Origin: a virus
Reading direction: 5' to 3' (one strand)
IMG/VR virus record: IMGVR_UViG_3300006947_000061
Coordinates: 1 to 28,606 of that record
DNA: 28,606 bases
Every line of letters begins with the position of its first letter. Position 1 is the stretch's first letter. Under the pieces are notes generated by a model. It ran no database searches. It was not told where the DNA came from and saw only the letters and a list, made by a program, of their open reading frames with translations. Of this stretch, positions 1-6,938 are shown piece by piece. A program made the translations under genes and the position numbers.

Positions 1-509
1 ACATTATTCAACCGTACATCGTGATTTCTCAGGAACGCGAGATTATGCCCATCCTAGGTCAAGCACTAACGGATAAGATTAGCAGTTTAATTAAAGAAGC
101 GACAATTGATGCTGCGGAGAACGTCCATTACAAAACCCTTCTGGACGAGTACATTATCCCATCCTTAATTCAGTTCGCATTTATTGAAGTTATATACGTT
201 ATGCGCTTGAGGTTTTCAAATAACTCAATTACAATTCCAGACAGTACGCAAGGACCTAGTGCTTCAATGCAGGACATTAAATCAGTTATTGACAGAACGC
301 AGGACATCGCTATGTTTTACAGGCAGCGGCTTATTGATTTCATGTTGTTCAACGTAACAAACTATCCGGAATACACGGCTAATCAGTATCCAAAACTAGG
401 CCCTACACAAAGAAATTATTTCCAAAATCTAAATGTCTACCCCGCGCTACCGCCAACAAACCGAACAGTCCGAATCCTCGAAGGCATCGGTTTCCAAGGG
501 ACGCTTTAA
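1..509 (+). CDS. Head-tail connector-like protein, 5' end cut by the window
   Basis: The frame is open from base 3, so the gene starts outside the window; the GTG at 21 is only an internal codon. The visible 168 residues are mostly helical, with the segments PILGQALTDKI and YKTLLDEYIIPSLIQF, then a short Pro/Asn-rich tail. This pattern of a helical N-terminal half with 'PILG..L' and 'L...YI.P.L' resembles the head-tail adaptor/connector family encoded near capsid and portal genes in Bacteroidetes phages. Such proteins bridge portal and tail. The truncated portal at the other end of the window fits a head-completion neighbourhood. The family call rests on remembered pattern, not a search. Confidence 0.6.
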   Translation, partial: IIQPYIVISQEREIMPILGQALTDKISSLIKEATIDAAENVHYKTLLDEYIIPSLIQFAFIEVIYVMRLRFSNNSITIPDSTQGPSASMQDIKSVIDRTQDIAMFYRQRLIDFMLFNVTNYPEYTANQYPKLGPTQRNYFQNLNVYPALPPTNRTVRILEGIGFQGTL

Positions 510-579
510 GAACAAGCAATTACTTGCTGAATATATCGATAAATGGCAATCCAAAGACTCACAGATAAAACCGCGTTAG
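433..579 (+). CDS. Small basic protein, overlapping both neighbours (tentative)
   Basis: A 48-codon frame starts at ATG 433 inside the connector gene and ends at TAG 577-579 inside the fibre gene. The product is hydrophilic and Lys/Arg/Gln-rich, with the segment KGRFKNKQLLAEYIDKWQ that would form a helix. It spans the only gap (510-542) between two otherwise tightly packed genes, which is the main reason to list it. It has no recognised family. It could be a chance frame. Confidence 0.3.
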   Translation: MSTPRYRQQTEQSESSKASVSKGRFKNKQLLAEYIDKWQSKDSQIKPR

Positions 580-2042
580 GAGCAACACCTGCAAGCGATG
601 ACTTGCTTATGATTGTGGATGTAAGCGACACAACGGGAAGCCCTGAAGGGACATCAAAAAAGATAACTGTTGCTAATTTAGGAACTGGTGGTGGTGGTAG
701 TGGAACGGTTACAAGTGTAGCTGTTAGCGTACCTTCTGCTTTAAGTATTACAGGGTCACCAATTACGACCTCTGGAACGATTGCAATTGCAGGAGCAGGA
801 GCAGTAACGGATTACATTGACGGAACAGGGGCTTTACAAACTTTCCCTGCTATACCTGCGGGAACGGTTACGAGTGTGACGGGGGTTTCTCCGATTGACT
901 CGACTGGAGGTGCTACTCCTGCTATATCAATTACTAACGCTACCACATCTTTATCGGGTGCAATGTCAGCAACCGACAAAACGAAACTTGATGGTATAGC
1001 GACGGGTGCAGAAGTTAACACGGTTGACGATGTAACTGGAGGAACCGGATTAACCGCAAGCCCTACAACCGGAAGCGTAGTGGTAAACCTAGATAGTACC
1101 GCAGTAACGGCAGGGGCGTATACAAACACTAATCTTACCGTAGATGCTCAAGGCAGAATAACAACGGCATCCAGTGGAAGCGGCTCAGGTATCGCAGCCG
1201 TAGTAGATGATACAACGCCACAACTTGGAGGAAACCTTGATGTTCAAGCATTTGAAATTGACACGTCAGTAACTAACGGAAGCATCGTAATCGCTCCTAA
1301 AGGGACGGGTGTGCTAGAAGTAAAAGGAGGAACGGCTAGCGCGGCAATCCAACTTAACTGCGAAATCAATACTCACGGAGTAAAAATACAAGGGCCTCCC
1401 CATAGTGCTACGGCAAACTATACGCTTGTACTTCCTAACGACACGGGTACAAATGGACAAGTATTAACTACTAACGGTTCAGGTACTTTATCCTTTACAA
1501 CTGTTAGTGGAGGAGGAGGAGGTACGGTCACATCCGTAACAGGTACAACCCCAATCGTGTCAAGCGGAGGCAACACGCCTGCCATTAGCATTACAGCAGC
1601 GACAGCAAGCGCGGCAGGTTCTATGTCAGCAGCGGACAAAACGAAGTTGAACAACATCACAACCAACTACGAGGAGGACGAACTGAACACGGGACAGAAC
1701 ATTCTGATGAATACTTCTGTTGGTGTAGCTTCCAATAAAATTGTGGACATAATGGGGGATGCATTGGCCGACACAAGTAACGCCAACAGCAAGAAGTTCA
1801 TAGGCTTTCATACAGGTAGTGGTGTTTGCGTATTGCAAGGAATGGTGGATGCGGTTTCTGCGATTAACAGCGCAACAGCAGGCGGCCCTTTATGGATTGG
1901 TGCAAGTGGTGTATTTAGTGCAACCGCACCCACGACTACAAACTACTACTCAAGAGTGGTCGGTTACTTTGTAGGTACAGGACAAGGTGGTGAAGTTATT
2001 TGTTACTTCGACCCATCGAAAGATTGGGTTCAAATTAGTTAA
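543..2042 (+). CDS. Tail/head fibre-like structural protein with GTVTSV repeats
   Basis: A 499-residue, Gly/Thr/Ser-rich, low-charge protein of the type found in phage fibres. Three copies of a GTVTSV-containing beta repeat begin near residues 54, 107 and 329. The last two are followed by P-I-(D/V)-S-(T/S)-GG-x-TPAISIT and then MSA.DKTKL. A middle part reads VDDTTPQLGGNLD and later LPNDTGTNGQVLTT, both common in marine phage fibre proteins. The C-terminal ~130 residues differ and could form the tip. It starts at ATG 543, 33 bases after the connector, and is followed two bases later by a receptor-binding-like gene. Likely role: virion appendage for host contact. Confidence 0.75.
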   Translation: MAIQRLTDKTALGATPASDDLLMIVDVSDTTGSPEGTSKKITVANLGTGGGGSGTVTSVAVSVPSALSITGSPITTSGTIAIAGAGAVTDYIDGTGALQTFPAIPAGTVTSVTGVSPIDSTGGATPAISITNATTSLSGAMSATDKTKLDGIATGAEVNTVDDVTGGTGLTASPTTGSVVVNLDSTAVTAGAYTNTNLTVDAQGRITTASSGSGSGIAAVVDDTTPQLGGNLDVQAFEIDTSVTNGSIVIAPKGTGVLEVKGGTASAAIQLNCEINTHGVKIQGPPHSATANYTLVLPNDTGTNGQVLTTNGSGTLSFTTVSGGGGGTVTSVTGTTPIVSSGGNTPAISITAATASAAGSMSAADKTKLNNITTNYEEDELNTGQNILMNTSVGVASNKIVDIMGDALADTSNANSKKFIGFHTGSGVCVLQGMVDAVSAINSATAGGPLWIGASGVFSATAPTTTNYYSRVVGYFVGTGQGGEVICYFDPSKDWVQIS

Positions 2043-2044
2043 TC

Positions 2045-2857
2045 ATGGCAGAAATTTCAGGAGTTCCAACGGCTGACATAGATAACGTAGACGGGTTCTT
2101 TACTACGCAGGGAGGAGGTGGTACTGCTACGACTACGCCAACCATAACAGCGTTAGCAGATACCTACGGAGTTGGTTCTTTAGTGGTTGGTAATTTCGCG
2201 TCATACACGAGTGTCACATTTCAATGTGAAGTATATGTAGGAGCAACTCTCATAGAGGGCAATTCGAAAACGATAAAAAACGGTGCAAATATAACGTGGT
2301 CAGACACGTCCAACTTATCGGGTACGCGAACCGTGAAGCTAAGAGCGCAAGAGTTTGGCGACTTTATCCAATCCGCCGAAGTGACAGATACCTACGATAA
2401 ACTTGCTACTAGCTTTAGGTATTTTAGAGTTCAAGGTGTGGATGTCAACGGGGCTGCGGTCAGTTTACATCAGGGTGTAAGAGATTTCAGGTACTATTCT
2501 GCGGCAATTTTTGGCGGTACGGAATATCCTACCGACATGACCACGGACTCATTGCCTACGCCATTTGTCGCATCGGGTTTCTTCTTTAGTTCATATAGCC
2601 CTTTTAAGGGTTTCGATAATAGCTCAAACACTTGGTGGTGGTCATTAACCAATAGTACCGCGTCATTGAATCATCTTACAATTGACATGGGCGCACAGAC
2701 CACGATGCTATCGGGTAGGATAAAGTTTTATAGCGGTCAGAGTTTACGGTATTTTTCCATCATGGCATCAAATACAGGGGCCTTTTCAGGTGAGGAAGTC
2801 TATTTAAATACGGCAATCGCTTGCGACATGGCAAATCAATATCAAACGATAATGTAA
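2045..2857 (+). CDS. Receptor-binding-like protein with F5/8C (discoidin)-like domain
   Basis: A 270-residue protein. The N-terminal part is a Gly/Thr-rich beta domain. The C-terminal half, from about residue 128 (FRYFRVQG), has the order of features of discoidin folds: FRYFRV, then KGFDNSSNTWWWS, then LTIDMG, then a paired strand GRIKFYSGQ and RYFSIMASN. Such domains bind sugars on cell surfaces. It follows the fibre gene by two bases, so it is probably co-translated and part of the adsorption apparatus. The C-terminus ends soon after VYLNTAIACDMANQY and may be slightly shorter than a complete domain. Confidence 0.6.
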   Translation: MAEISGVPTADIDNVDGFFTTQGGGGTATTTPTITALADTYGVGSLVVGNFASYTSVTFQCEVYVGATLIEGNSKTIKNGANITWSDTSNLSGTRTVKLRAQEFGDFIQSAEVTDTYDKLATSFRYFRVQGVDVNGAAVSLHQGVRDFRYYSAAIFGGTEYPTDMTTDSLPTPFVASGFFFSSYSPFKGFDNSSNTWWWSLTNSTASLNHLTIDMGAQTTMLSGRIKFYSGQSLRYFSIMASNTGAFSGEEVYLNTAIACDMANQYQTIM

Positions 2858-3036
2858 TGGAATACACGCAAGAACAAATTAACGCGGTGGTAGCAATTAC
2901 GGGTGCTGAATTATTTATCAATCATGTCCTTGGTCTATATGCGGACGCGGTAGTGGTTGGGATGCAACTTAGCCATAACGAAAACGGTCAGCTAACGCAG
3001 GAGGATATAGAAGCTATACAATCATTGATGCCATGA
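2857..3036 (+). CDS. Small acidic protein of unknown function
   Basis: 59 residues starting METYTQ-like (MEYTQEQ). The start at 2857 overlaps the stop of the previous gene as TAATG, preferred over an upstream in-frame ATG at 2821 that would overlap more. Contains an amphipathic helix around residues 5-35 and a Gln/Glu-rich end. No known family recognised. Position between receptor-binding and lysis genes is all that hints at a role. Confidence 0.6.
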   Translation: MEYTQEQINAVVAITGAELFINHVLGLYADAVVVGMQLSHNENGQLTQEDIEAIQSLMP

Positions 3037-3239
3037 ACTACGAGTTTCTCGGTATGCTATTGGGTTCTGCGGGGGGTATACTTGCTACGTGGGTCAAGAT
3101 GACTAACGATGTAACCAAAATAAAGGCAAGGCTATACGCGTTGGAGAAGACCGAAACCAAGGCACAACAAACGCTGGAAGTATTGGTGGAAGGGGTAAAC
3201 GAAATCAAATTGCTACTAGCTAAAAAAGGAATCGAATGA
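3033..3239 (+). CDS. One-helix membrane protein with coiled coil (lysis region)
   Basis: 68 residues. A hydrophobic stretch at about residues 5-22 (FLGMLLGSAGGILATWV) is followed by a charged heptad-like helix to the end. This architecture, membrane anchor plus coiled coil, is typical of small phage holin-associated or XhlA-like proteins. It overlaps the previous gene by 4 bases and the next by 4 bases. Its last codons (LAKKGIE and stop) lie in a 23-base sequence that recurs exactly before the gene at 3522. Confidence 0.6.
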   Translation: MNYEFLGMLLGSAGGILATWVKMTNDVTKIKARLYALEKTETKAQQTLEVLVEGVNEIKLLLAKKGIE

Positions 3240-3525
3240 AATACGAATTTGCAAGAAAGCGGTACTATGTAGAGATGTTCAACTACGTGTGGTCAATGAC
3301 CGAATTTGATTTTGAGCAACTATTACTAGACGGAGCAAGCGGGGGTATTCACGATGATTGGGAGAGTTATTATAATGCTAAACTACTTAGCGGAATGAAA
3401 CGTGGCTGGCAGTCTGAAAGAAGAAATATATTTACATTGCTTGATGCGAAACGTGAAGATTTTGAGTATGCACTTCATGACTTTAATAGCGGCTTTTTTT
3501 CATAGCTAAAAAAGGAATCGAATGA
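3217..3525 (+). repeat. Pair of identical 23-base direct repeats bracketing one gene
   Basis: Bases 3217-3239 and 3503-3525 are identical (TAGCTAAAAAAGGAATCG then AATGA). In the first copy the sequence encodes the last residues and stop of the gene at 3033 and holds the ATG of the gene at 3236. In the second copy it is non-coding leader plus the ATG of the gene at 3522. The repeats therefore frame the gene at 3236 as a cassette 286 bases long. Confidence 0.95.
3236..3505 (+). CDS. Unknown protein, aromatic and acidic
   Basis: 89 residues, rich in Tyr, Phe, Trp and Asp/Glu; two probable helices separated by DGASGGIHDDWESYY. No recognised domain. Starts as ATGA overlapping the previous stop. 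Its stop codon TAG (3503-3505) is the first triplet of the second copy of a 23-base direct repeat, so the end of this gene may have been set by a duplication or insertion event. Confidence 0.55.
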   Translation: MKYEFARKRYYVEMFNYVWSMTEFDFEQLLLDGASGGIHDDWESYYNAKLLSGMKRGWQSERRNIFTLLDAKREDFEYALHDFNSGFFS

Positions 3526-3734
3526 GAGAAGACGTAATGATTCGAAAGAATGGCGGACGCTGGCGGTTCCGATACCTTAACGAATATATCAATTGGTTTG
3601 AGGATACCGTTTTTACCTCAAAGTGGGTTGACCCTGTAGAACACGGGGCAAAAATGATTCGCGCTATGGATTCCGGACAGGACAGCAGAAGGATGTTAAA
3701 TACGTTTGTGGTTACTTTAGAAACAAAAGGGTGA
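3522..3734 (+). CDS. Unknown small basic protein
   Basis: 70 residues, Arg/Lys-rich, with aromatic segments RWRFRYLNEYINWFED. No family recognised. The start lies in the second copy of the 23-base repeat. Its end overlaps the GTG start of the amidase by 4 bases, so it is probably translated together with the lysis cassette. Confidence 0.55.
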   Translation: MREDVMIRKNGGRWRFRYLNEYINWFEDTVFTSKWVDPVEHGAKMIRAMDSGQDSRRMLNTFVVTLETKG

Positions 3735-4147
3735 GGGATTTAAAGCGAGTCATTTTGCATTGTTCAGCAACTCCCGAAGGTCGAAAGGTTAGTGTGGATA
3801 CTATAAGGGGATGGCACATGGACATGGGGTGGAATGACATTGGTTACCATTACTGTATTCTTTCTGATGGAACTATTGAAAAGGGTCGGGATATTGATAA
3901 GATAGGAAGTCACACCTATTCGCATAACGCAGACTCAATTGGCATTTGCTATATCGGGGGCTTAGACAAAGGGATGGATTACAAGGATACTATGACGGCT
4001 CAACAAGAGGTTTCGTTTATTCAGTTAGTATGGTCCCTTCGCATGGTCTTTGGTAAATTATCGGTTCACGGGCATAATGAATTTTCAAATAAATCATGTC
4101 CTTCGTTCAAGGTGAACGAGAAATTCAAATTTTTAAACGAAGAATAA
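3731..4147 (+). CDS. N-acetylmuramoyl-L-alanine amidase (T7 lysozyme type endolysin)
   Basis: 138 residues, close to the 150 of T7 lysozyme. Cleaves the amide bond between muramic acid and L-Ala in peptidoglycan, using zinc. Zinc ligands are placed as in T7 lysozyme: His10 (LHCSAT), His115 (VHGHNE) and Cys123 (KSCPSF). The catalytic Tyr39 (GYHY) and Lys121 are also present, with the same spacing as in T7. There is no signal peptide, so release needs a holin. It uses GTG as start, overlapping the previous stop (GTGA), and is followed directly by a one-helix holin-like gene. Confidence 0.93.
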   Translation: MRDLKRVILHCSATPEGRKVSVDTIRGWHMDMGWNDIGYHYCILSDGTIEKGRDIDKIGSHTYSHNADSIGICYIGGLDKGMDYKDTMTAQQEVSFIQLVWSLRMVFGKLSVHGHNEFSNKSCPSFKVNEKFKFLNEE

Positions 4148-4309
4148 ATGGAATTTATTATTGCAAACTGGGCAACCCTTTCGTTGGCCGCAATTACTTT
4201 TTTAGGAAGCTATACGGCTTTGACTGAAACTAAGAAAGACGACAGAATTGTTAACGTGTTATCTAGAATACTTCAAGCGGTGGTTTTTGGAAAGAGCCGT
4301 AAGAAGTAA
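4148..4309 (+). CDS. Holin-like small membrane protein
   Basis: A 53-residue protein starting at the base after the amidase stop (TAA then ATG). Residues 4-24 (IIANWATLSLAAITFLGSY) form one membrane segment; the rest is charged, TKKDDRIVNVLSRIL and a basic end KSRKK. This layout matches the small one-helix holin-like proteins found beside amidases in Bacteroidetes phages. Likely role: pore formation that frees the endolysin. It is the last gene before a terminator, closing the late lysis transcript. Confidence 0.7.
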   Translation: MEFIIANWATLSLAAITFLGSYTALTETKKDDRIVNVLSRILQAVVFGKSRKK

Positions 4310-4324
4310 AAAAGCGTTGTGTTA

Positions 4325-4340
4325 CCACCTGAAACGGTGG
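4325..4340 (+). other. Short hairpin with TGAAAC loop upstream of terminator
   Basis: CCACC (4325-4329) pairs with GGTGG (4336-4340) around the loop TGAAAC. It lies 15 bases after the holin stop and has no T-run, so it is unlikely to terminate alone. Nine bases, CCTGAAACG (4328-4336), recur in the terminator hairpin at 4354-4362. Confidence 0.6.
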
Positions 4341-4347
4341 GCTGAAT

Positions 4348-4379
4348 ACCTCTCCTGAAACGTCGGGAGGGGTTTTTTT
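4348..4379 (+). terminator. Strong intrinsic terminator after the lysis cassette
   Basis: ACCTCTCC (4348-4355) pairs with GGAGGGGT (4366-4373), one G-U pair. Inner bases TGA/TCG extend the stem to 11 pairs around the tetraloop AACG. A run of seven T (4373-4379) follows. It separates the late lysis genes from the early region. Confidence 0.9.
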
Positions 4380-4389
4380 GTGCAATAAG

Positions 4390-4420
4390 TTTGTTTATTG
4401 GGAATAAATGACTATATTGA
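4390..4420 (+). promoter_or_regulatory. Candidate Bacteroidetes-type promoter for the early region
   Basis: TTTG at 4390-4393 is followed after 19 bases by TATATTGA (4413-4420), close to the known -33 TTTG and -7 TAnnTTTG consensus with its 19-21 base spacer. It sits just after a terminator and before the first early gene. The predicted start of transcription is about at the ATG (4424), which suggests a leaderless or nearly leaderless message. Confidence 0.55.
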
Positions 4421-4423
4421 GGT

Positions 4424-4702
4424 ATGGAAAATACAGAATATAAAACCTTCAACGTCACGCAGAATGACTTTGATATAGACGAGCAATGTTGTTTGTGCGG
4501 TAAAGACGTGAAACACAAAGAGGTTGAACTTAGAGTACATACTTACGGAGGGGGAGAAATCATTCACCCAAAGGATGACGGTATAAACGATGATAGCACC
4601 TACACCGGTACTTATTTAATCGGGTCGTCGTGCGCTAAGAAACTACCTAAAGATTACATCGTAACTCACAACAATAAAACAGGAGCATGGACAAACGCAT
4701 AA
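4424..4702 (+). CDS. Small zinc-binding-like phage protein
   Basis: 92 residues. An N-terminal C-x2-C (Cys22/Cys25 within QCCLCGKDV) and a later conserved-looking IGSSCAKKLP suggest one bound zinc. This layout (CxLCG near the start, GSxCAKKLP near the end) is common among small phage proteins of unknown function. First gene of the early unit, right behind the candidate promoter. Function unknown; protein or nucleic acid binding is possible. Confidence 0.65.
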   Translation: MENTEYKTFNVTQNDFDIDEQCCLCGKDVKHKEVELRVHTYGGGEIIHPKDDGINDDSTYTGTYLIGSSCAKKLPKDYIVTHNNKTGAWTNA

Positions 4703-4887
4703 TGACAACGCCTGAGAAGATGAACTACTTAGAGAAGAAGTTTAACGCACCAATGGACATCATAATGCAAGCAATAAGGCATTGTGAGGACGAGGGTATA
4801 GATGTAACACAAATACAAATGCACGAGAACAATGATGACTTTAAAAGACAGAGAGGACGAGCAGTTTTGGATGAACTCAGCGATTGA
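4702..4887 (+). CDS. Unknown small early protein
   Basis: 61 residues from ATG 4702, which overlaps the previous stop as TAATG; an in-frame ATG at 4687 would add five residues (MDKRI). Helical and hydrophilic, ends DELSD. No family recognised. Overlaps the next gene by about 56 bases. Confidence 0.55.
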   Translation: MTTPEKMNYLEKKFNAPMDIIMQAIRHCEDEGIDVTQIQMHENNDDFKRQRGRAVLDELSD

Positions 4888-5092
4888 GTTAGCTTCATTA
4901 GTTTCAGATATGGAGGATAGACAGCCAGAGGATTTTTTAGAAGATATGTTCCAAAAAGGAACGAGGTCATTATTAGAAATGGCTGAATCTAAAATACAGG
5001 TATACTCAAGTATGAGAAAGAGTAAGGGTAATAAAGTTTTAAATGCTGCTTTAGATATGCAGGTCACCATTAAGAAATGGATTGAAGGATAA
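4832..5092 (+). CDS. Unknown acidic early protein
   Basis: 86 residues; two adjacent ATGs (4832, 4835) are possible starts. Mostly helical with an acidic first half (SDMEDRQPEDFLEDMF) and a basic second half. It overlaps the previous gene by 56 bases and ends as TAATG with the next. No domain recognised. Confidence 0.55.
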   Translation: MMTLKDREDEQFWMNSAIELASLVSDMEDRQPEDFLEDMFQKGTRSLLEMAESKIQVYSSMRKSKGNKVLNAALDMQVTIKKWIEG

Positions 5093-5289
5093 TGGGAAAA
5101 TTAAAAGAACACGCAATGGGTGAATTAGATTCGCGCCCTCAAGTTATGAGTACGGCTTACCCGCCAGAACCAAAAGACATTCTCTGTCTTATTGAAATGC
5201 GAGTCAGAAACGCAAAACAACGAATTGATTATGAACTTGAGGACTTAGAGAAAGACCTCGTAAATATCGTCAGCAATGCCATTCTTTGA
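5092..5289 (+). CDS. Unknown small early protein with coiled-coil end
   Basis: 65 residues. The second half (IEMRVRNAKQRIDYELEDLEKDLVNIV) has heptad-like spacing of hydrophobic residues, suggesting a coiled coil. Start overlaps the previous stop (TAATG); the end overlaps the next gene by 14 bases. Function unknown. Confidence 0.55.
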   Translation: MGKLKEHAMGELDSRPQVMSTAYPPEPKDILCLIEMRVRNAKQRIDYELEDLEKDLVNIVSNAIL

Positions 5290-5518
5290 AATAGAACTAC
5301 AAGACCACACTATGCTTGTCGTGTATCGAATATTAGAGGGCATGACCTCCACGGATTACGACGTTCCAGACGACGAGTATATGCTAGAACACGAAGAAAC
5401 AACCATTGTTGATGAAGACGGAAACGAGGTAAATGAATTGAGTGAGGCGTTGAAAGCTGAGGTACAGAAGATAGACTTAGACGATAAAATTTTTAGACAT
5501 TATCAAATAAATTACTAA
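5276..5518 (+). CDS. Unknown acidic early protein
   Basis: 80 residues, strongly acidic in the middle (DYDVPDDEYMLEHEETTIVDEDGNE). Probable beta strands at the start, then an acidic loop. No family recognised. Overlaps the previous gene by 14 bases; TAATG junction with the next. Confidence 0.55.
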   Translation: MPFFEIELQDHTMLVVYRILEGMTSTDYDVPDDEYMLEHEETTIVDEDGNEVNELSEALKAEVQKIDLDDKIFRHYQINY

Positions 5519-5955
5519 TGGAAAAGAAACAAGGAAAAATAAAAGACATTGACAAGATGGACAATGACCCATGGACGTTAAATGGTAAAACGTATTATGA
5601 TTTTTACGTAAAAATGGAGGAAGAGGGAGAGGAAGGCAGGGCTTCATCTTTAACTGAGTCAGCACCCCCGTATAAAGTTGGAGATGATGTTGAGTATACA
5701 ATGACTTCGAACCATCATGGAACACGCTTGAAAATTAAGAAGCTAAGGCCAGAAGGCAGTTATGAAGCAAAAGCTGGTTATGAAGCAAATTTTTCTAAAG
5801 GCACAGGCGAGAGCATTAAAACTCAATGGGCAATAGGAAGGGCCGTTGAGTTAACGATAGCTGAAATGCCATCAAATGGAAACCTTTTGGACATGGATAG
5901 TTTAGAAGCAACAGCGAAAGAAATTTTAGAAATTCATAAACGATTGATGTCATGA
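5518..5955 (+). CDS. OB-fold-like, possible single-stranded DNA-binding early protein
   Basis: 145 residues. The N-terminal ~75 residues alternate strands and turns (KQGKIKDIDKM, NGKTYYDFYVKMEE, YKVGDDVEYTMTSN, TRLKIKKLRP) in a manner like an OB fold. The C-terminal helix region holds IKTQWAIGRAVEL. Small phage proteins of this shape often bind single-stranded DNA or nucleotides. Next to HTH and replication genes. The fold is inferred from the pattern of strands only. Confidence 0.45.
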   Translation: MEKKQGKIKDIDKMDNDPWTLNGKTYYDFYVKMEEEGEEGRASSLTESAPPYKVGDDVEYTMTSNHHGTRLKIKKLRPEGSYEAKAGYEANFSKGTGESIKTQWAIGRAVELTIAEMPSNGNLLDMDSLEATAKEILEIHKRLMS

Positions 5956-6182
5956 TTACGTTAGAAGCATGGATTAAGGTGAACTTTGGTTCACAGAAAG
6001 GAATGGAGGAAGACTTAGGTTTAGCGAAGAAGACTATAAATAGGTGGTCTAACTCTAACCCAACTAGGTTCTACTCTATACTCCCTCAGTTGATGGAACG
6101 AACGGGGACGGAAGCGGTAGACATTATCAAAATGGTAAAACAGAGAGAAGTTGATGTCATGGCTATTGAGGGCAAGCGATAA
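5952..6182 (+). CDS. Small Cro-like helix-turn-helix protein
   Basis: 76 residues. The segment FGSQKGMEEDLGLAKKTINRWSNSNPTRFYS looks like a helix-turn-helix of the Cro/XRE type: a polar first helix, Gly turn, and a recognition helix with K-T-I-N-R-W. It probably binds DNA and may control the early region, or act at a replication origin. ATGA overlap with the previous gene. No operator was identified. Confidence 0.55.
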   Translation: MITLEAWIKVNFGSQKGMEEDLGLAKKTINRWSNSNPTRFYSILPQLMERTGTEAVDIIKMVKQREVDVMAIEGKR

Positions 6183-6330
6183 AGAGTTACATAGGCTTCG
6201 TAGGTTTTTGTTGTTTCGTCACATAGAGGAAACGGAAACAAAAAAAAAATACCTTATAGCAGAAGAACTTCATAAAATTGGACATGAATTAAATAAACGA
6301 TGCAACACAACGAAATACCTTCCTCGGTAA
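6154..6330 (+). CDS. Small basic unknown protein filling the gap before the replication gene
   Basis: 58 codons from ATG 6154 to TAA 6328-6330. The product is helical and basic (LHRLRRFLLFRHIEETETKKKYLIAEELHKIGHELNKR). It overlaps the HTH gene by 29 bases and the replication gene by 31, filling the 117-base gap between them, in keeping with the packing elsewhere. It includes an A10 run (6240-6249). No family recognised. Confidence 0.5.
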   Translation: MSWLLRASDKELHRLRRFLLFRHIEETETKKKYLIAEELHKIGHELNKRCNTTKYLPR

Positions 6331-6938
6331 GGCAGTTCAAAGGGCTTTGGATACCGGTTGAAATTTTAGAGATGAACATAGCCTTAGCTTCTAAAATGCT
6401 ATGGGCTGACATAAACTCTTTTACGGGTAGAAATAGCACATTCTGGAAATCGAATGCAACCGTATCGGAAGAGTACGGAGTAAGTGCTAGAACCATAACC
6501 CGATGTGTAAGTGAATTGTTATCACACGGTTTGATAGAAGAGGTTTCATGGAACGGAAGAACGCGACATTTGCGAAGCAGCGTAGACATTGTGTCTATGC
6601 AGCCTAGACAAGTTGACGAGTCAGTATCGCCAGATTGTCTAACAAGTAAACAAGAGAGTTTACAATCTAAAAAACAATCTAAGTTTATGCGACCTACTCA
6701 AGAATTGATTACTCAATACTTTTACGAAATAAACTCAACGGAATCAGAAGCAGTAAAGTTTCACGATTACTACACCGCTAACGGTTGGATTCAAGGAGCA
6801 AACAAAAAAATTAAAGACTGGAAAGCAGCGGCTCGCAATTGGAAAAGAAACGCCACACAATATGCAAAAGGAAATAAAGGCTTTAAAGCAGACAACTTCG
6901 ACGTTAACTCCGCAGTCGCTTTCGTTACTAACGGGTGA
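6300..6938 (+). CDS. Replication initiator-like protein
   Basis: 212 residues. The N-terminal part (about 10-95) is a winged helix typical of phage replication initiators: FKGLWIPVEIL, ALASKMLWADINSF, VSEEYGVSARTITRCVSELLSHGLIEE. A variable linker follows. The C-terminal ~50 residues (FHDYYTANGWIQGANKKIKDWKAAARNWKRN) match the DnaT-like/lambda O-associated segment seen at the ends of such proteins. It likely binds the origin and recruits a helicase loader; the next gene may be that partner. No iterons were found by eye. Confidence 0.7.
   Translation: MQHNEIPSSVRQFKGLWIPVEILEMNIALASKMLWADINSFTGRNSTFWKSNATVSEEYGVSARTITRCVSELLSHGLIEEVSWNGRTRHLRSSVDIVSMQPRQVDESVSPDCLTSKQESLQSKKQSKFMRPTQELITQYFYEINSTESEAVKFHDYYTANGWIQGANKKIKDWKAAARNWKRNATQYAKGNKGFKADNFDVNSAVAFVTNG

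Noticed and set aside
21-509. GTG at 21 as a true start of the connector gene
   Set aside because: The frame is open to the window edge and the residues before it (IIQPYI) look like continuing protein.
812-1838. Antisense frames opposite the fibre gene
   Set aside because: They mirror Gly/Thr-rich codons of the + strand gene, have Val/Pro/Ala-rich nonsense products and no signals; all supported genes are on the + strand.
6240-6249. A10 run as a frameshift site linking the HTH gene to the 6154 frame
   Set aside because: The HTH frame ends at 6182, before the run, so no fusion could arise there.
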